Of a stretch of 64,000 nucleotides of DNA, positions 35,225-43,242 are shown one piece after another. Location of the stretch: positions 37,340 to 101,339 of the forward strand of contig NZ_CVRT01000047.1 of assembly GCF_001261915.1 (NCBI RefSeq), in the 5' to 3' direction. How positions within the stretch are numbered: the stretch's first letter is position 1; each line of letters opens with the position of its first letter. Under the pieces are notes generated by a model. That model ran no database searches. It was not told where the DNA came from and was given only the letters and a program-made list of their open reading frames with translations. Source of the stretch: Halorubrum sp. SD626R (GTDB taxonomy: Archaea > Halobacteriota > Halobacteria > Halobacteriales > Haloferacaceae). The position numbers and the translations under genes are program-made.

Positions 35225-35308
35225 TAGAAACGGCTTAACGGGGCGAGTGGCTACACGTAGTTGAACGCCGCTTCAAACGGGAACGCACGCTCCACTTAAC
35301 ACCACCAT

Positions 35309-35992
35309 ATGAGCACGAAACCTCAGTTCGGCGCCGACATCGAAGCACGTCACGCGCGGTTCGACATCGATCGGTACGAAGACGTCTACGTCGTCGGAGA
35401 CGTTCACGGGAGCTTGGGCGTTCTCAAACGGCTCCTCTCGCGGCTCGAATTAAACGACGACGACCTCGTCATCTTCGTCGGCGACCTCGTGCGGAAGGGC
35501 CCCGACAGCCCCGGCGTCGTCGACTTCGTCCGCGCGGACCCGCGTCTCGTCAGCGTCCGCGGGAACAACGAAGACAAGATCCTGCGCGGCGACAAGGACC
35601 CCGACTGGCTCCGCGAGGGGGACCGGGAGTACTTCGAGTCGCTTCCGATCGCGATCTCGTTCGACACCGCGCTCGTCGTGCACGGCGGCGTCGACCCCGA
35701 ACGGTCGCTCGAAGACCACACCGCCGACGAGCTGCTGACGATGCGTTCCCCGCACGGTGACGGGTACGACGGGCCGTTCTGGTACGACGACTACGACGGA
35801 CCGCACCGCGTCTTCTTCGGTCACACGGTCCACGACCGACCGGTGGACCGCGAACACGCCGTCGGGCTCGACACCGGCTGCGTCTACGGCGGCGAGCTCA
35901 CCGCGTACGACTACCGGAACGACGAGTTCCGCACCGTCGCGTCGAAGACACATCAGGATCGCGCCAGCTCGAAGGTCGTCGACCCCGCCTGA
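35309..35992 (+). CDS. ApaH/PPP-like metallophosphoesterase
   Basis: A 227-residue calcineurin-like phosphoesterase. GDVHG at 30-34 supplies metal ligands; GDLVRKGPDSPGVVDFVR (58 on) resembles the ApaH form of the second motif; VHGGVD and FFGHTVHD carry the remaining His ligands. The third motif reads RGNNE at 84-88, where catalytic proteins normally have GNH; the His is replaced by Asn, so activity or metal use may differ. The family acts on dinucleoside polyphosphates, phosphoproteins or other phosphoesters. It sits between the pst-phoU operon and polyphosphate kinase, which suggests a role in phosphate metabolism, but the substrate is not known. Start ATG at 35309. Confidence 0.85.
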   Translation: MSTKPQFGADIEARHARFDIDRYEDVYVVGDVHGSLGVLKRLLSRLELNDDDLVIFVGDLVRKGPDSPGVVDFVRADPRLVSVRGNNEDKILRGDKDPDWLREGDREYFESLPIAISFDTALVVHGGVDPERSLEDHTADELLTMRSPHGDGYDGPFWYDDYDGPHRVFFGHTVHDRPVDREHAVGLDTGCVYGGELTAYDYRNDEFRTVASKTHQDRASSKVVDPA

Positions 35993-36057
35993 GCGGCCTC
36001 ACCGGCCTGCGGTCGAGTCGGTCTCCGTGGAAACGAAGCGACGACGACGCCGGCGAT

Positions 36058-38463
36058 TCACTCCTCGTCTCGGTCCTCGGATTCGTCGTACTCCGCCCGT
36101 AGCCGACGGCGCGCCCCGTCCCGCGTCTTGAAGTATCGTCGCTCGCCGTCGGTCGCCCGGACCGCCCAGCCGTACGTGTCGCTGTCCGGACGATACCAGT
36201 GCTCGGCGTACGCGTCGAAGACGGACGCGTCGCCGCCGTCCGAATGCGGTCGTCCCCCGTCGTCATCGGGAGCGGTCCCGTCGGGCTCCGCGGAGTCGGC
36301 GTCCGGCTCGCTCTCTCCGACGTCCTCGACGAGCAGTTCCTCCTCGATGAGAGCCGGATCGACCGCCATCCCGGGTCCGTATCCGCGATCGAGGGCCGCC
36401 TCCGTGGCCGCCATCAGCGTCTCCTGGATGTCTCGTACCGGCCCGTCATCGGTCGAGGCCCGTTCGTAACTCCCGTCGCTCCGCATCACCCACCGTCGGC
36501 GGTTGTCGCTCAGAGAGGCCTCTAGGACGAACCGGAGCTGCTCTCGGAGCTCCGTCGCCTCGACGGGGGCGACCGCCTCGACGCGGTAGTCCAGGTTGCG
36601 AGTCATCCAGTCGGCAGATCCGATATACCACCGGGGTTCGCCCCCGTTCTCGAAGTAGAATATCCGGGCGTGTTCGAGGAAACGGCCGACGATCGAATGC
36701 ACGGTGACGTTGTCGCTCACCCCCTCGACGCCGGGTCGGAGCCGGCAGATGTCCCGGACGATCAGGTCGATCTCGACCCCCGCCATCGAGGCGCGGTACA
36801 GCTCCTCGACCATCGAGGGGTCTTCGAGCCCGTTCACCTTCACGACGATCCGCGCCCGCCGACCGGCCCGGGCGTGCTCGGCCTCTCGCCTGACCATCTC
36901 CGTGAACCGCTCCCGCATCGTGACTGGCGCGATCAGGAGCTTCCGGAAGCGGTCGTCGAGCGTCGGTCCGGTGAAGAAGTTGAACACCTTCGTGAGGTCG
37001 AACCCGATATCCCGGTCGGCGGTCAACAGCCCCAGGTCCGAGTACCCCTTCGCCGTTCCCGAGTGGTAGTTGCCGGTGCCGACGTGCGAGTAGAGCTCGA
37101 CGCCGTCGTCCTCCTGTCGAACGACGAGCGCCGTCTTGGTGTGCGTCTTCAGCCCCACGGTCCCGTAGGCGACGTGGATCCCCTCCTCCTCGAGCTGCCG
37201 GACCCATTCGAGGTTGTTCTTCTCGTCGAACCGGGCCTTGAGCTCGACCATCACCGCCACCTGCTTCCCGTTGTCGGCCGCGTCGATGAGGCTCTGAATC
37301 ACCTTCGAGTCGCTCGCGGTCCGGTAGATCGCCGCCTTCACCGCGAGCACGTCGGGGTCGTTCGCCGCCGCGTGGAGGAACCGCTGGACCGTTCCCTCGA
37401 AGGAGTGATACGGGTGATGCGCGAGGATATCGCCCGCCCGAATCTCTTCGAATATGTCATTCGTCCCGTCTTGGCCGCCGCTCGTCACCGATCCCAGTCG
37501 AGGATGCGGTTTCGGGGTCCATTCAGGGGGTTTGAGGTCGGGACGGTCGAGGTCGACGAGCTCGAAGAAGTCCTCGAAGTCGATCGGACCGCTCCGATGG
37601 AACACCTCGCTGTCGTCCACCTCGAGCTGCGTCTTCAGGATCGAGAGCGACTCCTCGGGCATGTCGTCGTCGACCTCCAGGCGGACGACCGTCGCGAAGC
37701 GACGCTGTTCGAGGACCTCCTCGACCATGTCGATGAGGTCCTCGGCCACCTCCTCGTCGCGCCGCACCTCGGCGTTTCGGGTGACCTTGAACTTGGACAC
37801 GTCGCTGATCTCGAGGTCGGGGAGCAGGAGGTCGAGGTTGGACTCGATGAGGTCCTCGATGAGGACGTACCGCCCGTTCTCGTCGGGAACGGTTACGAGC
37901 CGGGGCTGGTTCGGCGGGATCTTGATCCGAGTGAACGTCGGCTCGTCGGCGTCGTTCGACGAGAGCACCGCGAGCGAGAGCGAGAGGTTCGAGATGAACG
38001 GAAACGGGTGCGCCGGGTCGAACGCCAGCGGCGTCAGGGTGGGCAGGATGGACTCCTCGAAGTGCGTGCGCAGCTCTCCCCGCGCCTCCGCCGGCAGTTC
38101 CTCCGGGGTGCGGATCTCGATCCCCTCGTCCGCGAGCGTCGGTCGCAGGACGGTCCGCCAGTACTCCGACTGTTCTCGGAAGAGCGGCCGCGCCTTCTCG
38201 AGCACCTCGGTCCACTGCTGTTCCGGCGTCCGACCGTCCGGCGTCGTCTCGGTCACCCCGGCGTCGATCTGCTGTTTGAGACCGCCGACGCGCTTCATGA
38301 AGAACTCGTCCGTGTTCTTCGTGAAGAACGCGAGGAACCTGAGCCGTTCGAGCGGCGGGTTCCGCTCGTCCATCCCCTCGCGGAGGACGCGCTCCTGGAA
38401 CGCGAGCTCTGAGAGCTCCCGATTGAGGTAGTAGTCGGGGTCGGTCAGGTCGCGTTCACTCAC
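36058..38463 (-). CDS. ppk1: polyphosphate kinase Ppk1
   Basis: A roughly 800-residue enzyme that makes polyphosphate from ATP. From the GTG at 38463 it starts VSERDLTDPDYYLNRELSEL, and the N-terminal region has FFTKNTDEFFMKRVGGLKQQI. The catalytic core has VELYSHVGTGNYHSGTAKGYSDLGLLTAD with the phosphorylated His, and KARFDEKNNLEWVR. It has a C-terminal acidic extension rather than the bacterial tail. An ATG at 38547 would add 28 residues that do not resemble Ppk1, so I prefer the GTG, with the ATG as an alternative. It is convergent with the phosphatase gene; with pst-phoU it forms a phosphate import-storage cluster. Confidence 0.92.
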   Translation of the reverse strand: MSERDLTDPDYYLNRELSELAFQERVLREGMDERNPPLERLRFLAFFTKNTDEFFMKRVGGLKQQIDAGVTETTPDGRTPEQQWTEVLEKARPLFREQSEYWRTVLRPTLADEGIEIRTPEELPAEARGELRTHFEESILPTLTPLAFDPAHPFPFISNLSLSLAVLSSNDADEPTFTRIKIPPNQPRLVTVPDENGRYVLIEDLIESNLDLLLPDLEISDVSKFKVTRNAEVRRDEEVAEDLIDMVEEVLEQRRFATVVRLEVDDDMPEESLSILKTQLEVDDSEVFHRSGPIDFEDFFELVDLDRPDLKPPEWTPKPHPRLGSVTSGGQDGTNDIFEEIRAGDILAHHPYHSFEGTVQRFLHAAANDPDVLAVKAAIYRTASDSKVIQSLIDAADNGKQVAVMVELKARFDEKNNLEWVRQLEEEGIHVAYGTVGLKTHTKTALVVRQEDDGVELYSHVGTGNYHSGTAKGYSDLGLLTADRDIGFDLTKVFNFFTGPTLDDRFRKLLIAPVTMRERFTEMVRREAEHARAGRRARIVVKVNGLEDPSMVEELYRASMAGVEIDLIVRDICRLRPGVEGVSDNVTVHSIVGRFLEHARIFYFENGGEPRWYIGSADWMTRNLDYRVEAVAPVEATELREQLRFVLEASLSDNRRRWVMRSDGSYERASTDDGPVRDIQETLMAATEAALDRGYGPGMAVDPALIEEELLVEDVGESEPDADSAEPDGTAPDDDGGRPHSDGGDASVFDAYAEHWYRPDSDTYGWAVRATDGERRYFKTRDGARRRLRAEYDESEDRDEE

Positions 38464-38595
38464 CGCGACGCCCTCCGAGCGATACGCGCCCCTTCGAGTC
38501 GGTCCCGGAGTCCGCGAGGCGGAAACCGCCTCGCCGTCCCGATTCACGCCGGATAGCTGTCACCGGGCGCACGCCTAACGGCCGCTCCGCGACCC

Positions 38596-38991
38596 TCACT
38601 GCGAGGGCCCCTCCCGAGAGGGGGAGCGGGGCGAGGCGGTGTCGGTCGTCCGGTCGGGCAGCGACCCGATCCCGTCGTTCCCGAACTCCCGGCCGCCGAC
38701 CGCGCCGTCGCCCCGGAGCGCCATCGCGTCGTCCGGGAGCCCCGCCGCGTCGCGGTCCGTCCACTCGTCGACGGGAAGCCGTCGATACTCCTCCGGAGAG
38801 ACGATCACTTCGACGGCGTTCGCGGCCGTCGCGTGCTTTCGAATCGCGGCCTTCGGCTCGGTGAGATCGTGTTCGACCAAGTGATCCCTCGCGGTCGCGC
38901 GCAGGGATCGCTTCGAAACATCGGCCCGCTTGCCTCTGATCGCCAGCACGGCGTCGCATACCGGGCAGGCGAGGAGCACGGCACGTGGCAT
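38596..38991 (-). CDS. small Cys-containing protein of unknown function
   Basis: A 131-residue protein. From the ATG at 38991 it reads MPRAVLLACPVCDAVLAIRGKRA, with one CxxC that could be half of a zinc site or a redox pair. The middle (RATARDHLVEHDLTEPKAAIRKHA) is helical and polar, and the C-terminus is acidic and disordered. An upstream GGTATAAAT-type box about 40 bp before the ATG supports this start over the one 26 codons earlier. It lies downstream of ppk1 on the same strand after a 48-bp gap. I do not recognise it. Confidence 0.6.
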   Translation of the reverse strand: MPRAVLLACPVCDAVLAIRGKRADVSKRSLRATARDHLVEHDLTEPKAAIRKHATAANAVEVIVSPEEYRRLPVDEWTDRDAAGLPDDAMALRGDGAVGGREFGNDGIGSLPDRTTDTASPRSPSREGPSQ

Positions 38992-39168
38992 ATCTACGTC
39001 CACAGAGTGCGGGTACAAGAATCCCGATTTATACCGGTACGTTCCGATATATAGGGCTCCGATCGACAAATACCGATCTCTCTCGTCTCGAAACGCACGC
39101 CCGTCGGGCGGGCCGGCGAACGCGTCGTCCCGTCGACGGATGGTGCTCTGATCCAGTATGCTCTCGCC

Positions 39169-39624
39169 TCACTCCGCGTCCGCCGGTTCCGACAGCAGCT
39201 CGTCGAACAGCGCGACGACGCGCCCTTCGATCTCGTCGCGGATCTCGCGCACCTCCTCGATCGGGCGCTCGTGCGGGTCGTCGAGCCCCCAGTCGCGGCT
39301 CTCGCCGTTCCACGTCGCCGGACAGACGTCCGACGCCGAACAGCCCATCGTGACGACGAGGTCGACCGCCCCCAGCTCCTCGGGCGTCACCTCCCGCGGC
39401 GTCCGGTCGCCGAGGTCGATCTCCAGTTCGCTCATCGCCTCGACGACGACGCCGTGAACGCGGTCGGCGGGCCGCGTCCCGCCGGTGACGATCCCGATCC
39501 GATCGCCCGCGTCGCGGCGCTCGCGCTCGCGCTCCGCGAACGCCGCCGCCATCTGGCTCCGTCCCGCGTTCTGGACGCAGACGAACGCGATCCGGTGGTC
39601 CGGTCGACCGCTGTGGTTGCTCAC
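39169..39624 (-). CDS. arsC: arsenate reductase, LMW-phosphatase type (ArsC)
   Basis: A 151-residue protein of the low-molecular-weight protein tyrosine phosphatase fold. The P-loop CVQNAGRSQ starts at Cys16 with Arg22, and DDPHERP near 116 supplies the general acid Asp. Cys95 and Cys101 in MGCSASDVCPATW match the two extra cysteines of thioredoxin-linked ArsC, which reduces arsenate to arsenite, rather than a plain tyrosine phosphatase; their spacing is one residue shorter than in the staphylococcal enzyme. It stands alone on the minus strand with no arsR or arsenite pump nearby. Arsenate enters through phosphate transporters, so the nearby pst genes make the role plausible. Confidence 0.85.
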   Translation of the reverse strand: MSNHSGRPDHRIAFVCVQNAGRSQMAAAFAERERERRDAGDRIGIVTGGTRPADRVHGVVVEAMSELEIDLGDRTPREVTPEELGAVDLVVTMGCSASDVCPATWNGESRDWGLDDPHERPIEEVREIRDEIEGRVVALFDELLSEPADAE

Positions 39625-39748
39625 GAACCGACGTGCGGGCGGGGCCGGTATAGTCGTTACTCGGGACCGATACCGAGCGCTATGGAGCGCTACCGAGGCA
39701 CAGCCACCGGGCGACGCGCTCGTCCCCGCGACGACCGCGAGGGTCGAC

Positions 39749-40597
39749 TCACCCGATCCCGATCCGCTCGACCGCCAGCGGCAGGCACCCCTCTCCGGGT
39801 TCGACGTACGAGTAGTGGTCCGCCACCGCGTCCGTGACGTCGACGTCCGCGTAGCCGTCCGGCGCGGTCGCCGACGCCGGGAGCCCCCCGTGACCGACCG
39901 CGCGGGTCCGGTCCGCGGCGCGGTACGCCCAGCCGAGGACGCGGTCGTTCCGGCTGTGGAAGTTGAACACGGGGGCGTCGGTCGCCGCGACGGCCGGCCC
40001 GTACCGTCCCTCGGCCGCGACGCTCTCGTCCGGGACCGCCCCGCCGAACAGCGACACCGAGGCGAGGGTGCCCGTGTGCCCGCGGTCGGCGAGCTCGCGG
40101 AGCGCCGCCCCCGTCACGCGAGCGCCGAGCGAGTGGGCGAACAGGTGGACCGGCCGTCCGTCCTCGTCCGCCCACGCCGCCAGCCAGTCGGCGAGCGGCG
40201 CGGCGTTGGCGTCCGCGGCCCGCTTCGCCGGTCCCCAGTCCGCGTCCGACGCCCACGAGTAGCCGATCACGGGGAGCGCGTCGCTCTCCGCGGCGGCGCC
40301 CGTCGCCGCCGCGAGCCCGAGCCGGGCGGTGTACGCCTGATCGCGGGCCGACTCGGCGTCCGCGCCGAGGCCGTGAACGAACAGGACGACCGCCCCGGCC
40401 CTGTCGAACTCCCACGACCCCGACCGCTCCGTCGGGTCGGCCGTGTCGAGGCGTCTCCGGGTCGACACCATCGGCTGCGTCGCCGGCGCGTCGTACCCGC
40501 CGAAGTCGCCGTCCAGCGACCGCGCGACGTAGAGGCCGCCGCCGAGGAGGCCGACGCCGCCGGCGACGCCGAGGAGGAAACGCCGGCGGGTGACGAG
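39749..40597 (-). CDS. secreted alpha/beta hydrolase with Tat signal, start unclear
   Basis: A roughly 280-residue hydrolase. A Tat signal (TRRRFLLGVAGGVGLLGG) leads into an alpha/beta fold: VVLFVHGLGADAESARD holds the oxyanion loop, VHLFAHSLGARVTG the nucleophile Ser, and the C-terminal region has NRDNRVLGW-like acid and ADHYSYVEPG as the probable His. The substrate is unknown. No ATG, GTG or TTG lies in this frame between the signal and the divergent gene; the nearest is a TTG at 40777, inside the oppositely oriented gene at 40763. An upstream frameshift is likely, and another frame has a TTG at 40662. I therefore place the 5' end at the Leu before the Tat signal, as an estimate. Confidence 0.7.
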   Translation of the reverse strand, partial: LVTRRRFLLGVAGGVGLLGGGLYVARSLDGDFGGYDAPATQPMVSTRRRLDTADPTERSGSWEFDRAGAVVLFVHGLGADAESARDQAYTARLGLAAATGAAAESDALPVIGYSWASDADWGPAKRAADANAAPLADWLAAWADEDGRPVHLFAHSLGARVTGAALRELADRGHTGTLASVSLFGGAVPDESVAAEGRYGPAVAATDAPVFNFHSRNDRVLGWAYRAADRTRAVGHGGLPASATAPDGYADVDVTDAVADHYSYVEPGEGCLPLAVERIGIG

Positions 40598-40762
40598 CCC
40601 GCCGGGGCCGTCGTCCGCGGAGGGTTCCGGTGAGATAACGGGGATTCGCCTCGCGCGATCAAATACCTGACGCGGCGGCGACCGGACGGAGCCCGATCCG
40701 CGTTTCGAGCGGGCGAGAAACCGCGTCCGGCTACTTCCGTCCGGCGTGCGTCCGGCTACTGT

Positions 40763-41209
40763 ATGACACGGTACCAAGCACTGCTCGGCACCGACATGGA
40801 CGACGCCGCCGTGGACGAGGCCCTGACGGAGATCGGCGTCGGCGTGCTCTCGATGAGCGCCGACGGAGTCCCCTACGGCGTGCCGCTGTCGTTCGGCTAC
40901 GACGGGGAGGACACGCTCTACTTCGCCTTCCTCGGCGGGACCGACGAGCTCCGGAAGGAGACGTACGCGGCGCAGTCAGAGGTCGCGAGCTTCGCGGCGT
41001 TCGACCTCGACCCCGACGGGTCGTGGCGGAGCGCGATCGTCGCCGGCCCCATCGACCGCATCGCGCCGGGGGAGTGGGACGCCGCGCGCGAGGCGATGGC
41101 GGACAACGCGTATCAGGCGACCCACCTCACCGAGTACGAGTTCGGGGAGGAGCCGAACGTCTGGGCGCTCGAAGCCCGCGACCGGGCCGGTCGCGCCGTC
41201 GGTCGGTGA
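40763..41209 (+). CDS. pyridoxamine 5'-phosphate oxidase-family protein
   Basis: A 148-residue FMN-binding split-barrel protein. Residues GVGVLSMSADGVPYGVPLSFGYDGEDTLYFAFLGG match the start of the fold, followed by KETYAAQSEVASFAAFDL. Family members bind flavin or F420 and reduce or sequester small molecules; this size and shape is close to haloarchaeal stand-alone members of unknown substrate. ATG at 40763. It is divergent from the alpha/beta hydrolase. The substrate is not known. Confidence 0.8.
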   Translation: MTRYQALLGTDMDDAAVDEALTEIGVGVLSMSADGVPYGVPLSFGYDGEDTLYFAFLGGTDELRKETYAAQSEVASFAAFDLDPDGSWRSAIVAGPIDRIAPGEWDAAREAMADNAYQATHLTEYEFGEEPNVWALEARDRAGRAVGR

Positions 41210-41277
41210 CGGTCGCGACGGCGGCCGGAGACGGTCGCGCCGTCGACGGGTGGCAGCCGTACCGGCGGCCCTCGCGG

Positions 41278-43242
41278 CTACACCAGCCCGCCCGTAGTGA
41301 ACACGACGTAACAGATCGCCACGAGCAGCCCGGAGTGGAGCAGCGCCTCGTAGCGCCCGCGCGAGGCGGTGCCGGCGAACCAGCCCGACGCGAGCATCGT
41401 CGCCTGCGTGACCACGTACAGCCGGAACCGTTCGAGCTCCGGGTGGACCGTCTCCGGCTCGGTCACGAGGTCGGTTGCGGCGGCGAGGTCGGCGAGCCGT
41501 GCGGCGTCGATCACCTGCGTGTTGACGACGGCGACGACGCCGGCGACCAGCGCGGCCGCCGCCCAGCCGACCGCGACGTACGGGTGCATCGACGAGCGGA
41601 GCGCGCGCTGCTCGCTGTACAGCTGCCCCACCTCGATCCGGAGCGTCTCGAAGACGGCGTCGGCGTCGCTGCCGGCGTTCAGCGCGCCGGTGACCAGTCC
41701 GAGCGTCCCCGCCGCGAGCGGGGTCCCCACGCGCTCGACGAACCGGTCGATGGCGGCCGCGCGCACGTCGGCGGATTCACCGTCGTCTCCCGCCCCCGAT
41801 CCCCCCGTCGCCGTCGTCGACCGCAGCGCGAACGCGAGGTCGGCCACGTCGTCGTCGAGGACGCCGAGGTCGACGTCTCGCGCGACGGCCGCGACCGCGT
41901 CCGGGAGGGGGCGCCCGTGCGCGACGTGGCCGGAGACGGCGTGGACGAAGTCGGCCAGCTCGCGGTCCTTCGCGTCGTCGATCCGGGTGCGCCTGACCGC
42001 GACGCTCCCTACGGGAATCGCGAACGCCGCGTACGAGAGCAGGGCCACGTTGACGAGCGTGTACTCCGCGAGCGCGAGCCCGACCGCGAGCAGGGCGGCC
42101 GGGGGCGCGCAGGCGACCGCGGCGCTCGCCGGGTTGCGTCCGGCGGAGGCGACGATCGCGCGCGCCGATCCCGGCAGGTCGTAGCTCGCGCGCTGGTTCG
42201 GCGGGCGGAGCGTCCCGACGGCGACCGCGCCGGCGAGTCCGATGGCGACGAGGAAGCAGACGGCCCCGTAGAGGACGACCGCCCGCGTCGGCACCACGCC
42301 GACCGGCGTGTCGACCGGCGGCAGGAGCTCGGGCACCACCACGGTGAGCGCGGTCGCCGCGATGACGAGCAGCGCCGGCAACACCAGCACGGCGACGAAC
42401 AGCTCTGTGAGCAGCTCCAGGAACCGTCGCGCGCGCTTTCGGGCCCGGTCCTGTCGGTGCGCGAGCATCCGGCTCTCGGTCCGGAGGTACTCCGCGAGCG
42501 CCGCGTCGCCCGTCGCCGCGTGCTTGCGGAACTTCAGGAGGAAGGGCGCGAGCAGCTCCCGCGAGGGGGTGTCGCGGGCGACCCGCCGCAGCCCCTCGTC
42601 GAGGCTTCCGGCCAGCCGCGCCGCGTTGAGCGCCTTCCGCAGCGAGGTGGCCGTCCCGCCGTATGCGTCGCTCGCGGCGGTCTTCGCGACCATCTCGCGG
42701 GGCCCGTCGCTCCCGGACGCGAGCAGTTCGAGGTACCGGACCGCCGCCGGAAGCGTCCGCTCGATATCCGTCCGGCGTGTCGCCGTGATCCACCGGAGGC
42801 GGAGCCCGCCGAGCCGCACCGTCGCCCGCTTCGCGAGGAGTCCGGTCGACGCGGCGAGCGCGACGGCGACCGCCTCGGGCGACGCCGACCCGATCGGCGC
42901 GGCGCCCCCGACCGCCCCCTCGGCGACCGCGAGCAACCCCGGTGCCGCCCCGAGCGCGACGAGGAGGGTCGGTCCCGCGACGGCGAGCGCGACGAGCCAC
43001 GAGCACCCGTACACCCGCGACAGGTACGTCTCGAACCCCGTGTTCAGCGCGGTCCCGCGGTACCGCTTCCGGTCGGCGTCGTGGCGCCGGTCGCTCGCGT
43101 GCCGCGCGAACAGCGCGTAGAGGGCCCGGTCGACCACGACCGACCGACCGTCGCGCAGGAACCCGTCGGCCTCGGCGGCGTCGACCGCCCGCCCGATACG
43201 CGCGCTCCCGTCGTCACCGTCGGTCGTCGGCTCCCGGCTCAC
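41278..43242 (-). CDS. pilC: type IV pilus/TadC-like membrane protein PilC
   Basis: A 654-residue inner-membrane platform protein of the archaeal type IV pilus family (PilC/FlaJ/TadC). It contains two T2SSF-like domains, each with a helical cytoplasmic part and three-helix bundles: about 150-330 (LASGSDGPREMVAKTAASDA, LDEGLRRVARDTPSRELL) and about 430-600 (DFVHAVSGHVAHGRPLPDAV, RFVERVGTPLAAGTLGLV). The PilB ATPase gene lies upstream and overlaps by 4 bp, so the two form the motor-platform pair. No pilin is encoded nearby; haloarchaeal pilins are often elsewhere. The surface structure made cannot be told from sequence. Confidence 0.9.
   Translation of the reverse strand: MSREPTTDGDDGSARIGRAVDAAEADGFLRDGRSVVVDRALYALFARHASDRRHDADRKRYRGTALNTGFETYLSRVYGCSWLVALAVAGPTLLVALGAAPGLLAVAEGAVGGAAPIGSASPEAVAVALAASTGLLAKRATVRLGGLRLRWITATRRTDIERTLPAAVRYLELLASGSDGPREMVAKTAASDAYGGTATSLRKALNAARLAGSLDEGLRRVARDTPSRELLAPFLLKFRKHAATGDAALAEYLRTESRMLAHRQDRARKRARRFLELLTELFVAVLVLPALLVIAATALTVVVPELLPPVDTPVGVVPTRAVVLYGAVCFLVAIGLAGAVAVGTLRPPNQRASYDLPGSARAIVASAGRNPASAAVACAPPAALLAVGLALAEYTLVNVALLSYAAFAIPVGSVAVRRTRIDDAKDRELADFVHAVSGHVAHGRPLPDAVAAVARDVDLGVLDDDVADLAFALRSTTATGGSGAGDDGESADVRAAAIDRFVERVGTPLAAGTLGLVTGALNAGSDADAVFETLRIEVGQLYSEQRALRSSMHPYVAVGWAAAALVAGVVAVVNTQVIDAARLADLAAATDLVTEPETVHPELERFRLYVVTQATMLASGWFAGTASRGRYEALLHSGLLVAICYVVFTTGGLV

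Noticed and set aside
36670..38412. Plus-strand 580-residue frame opposite ppk1
   Set aside because: It lies wholly antisense to Ppk1 with intact catalytic motifs and has no recognisable domain.
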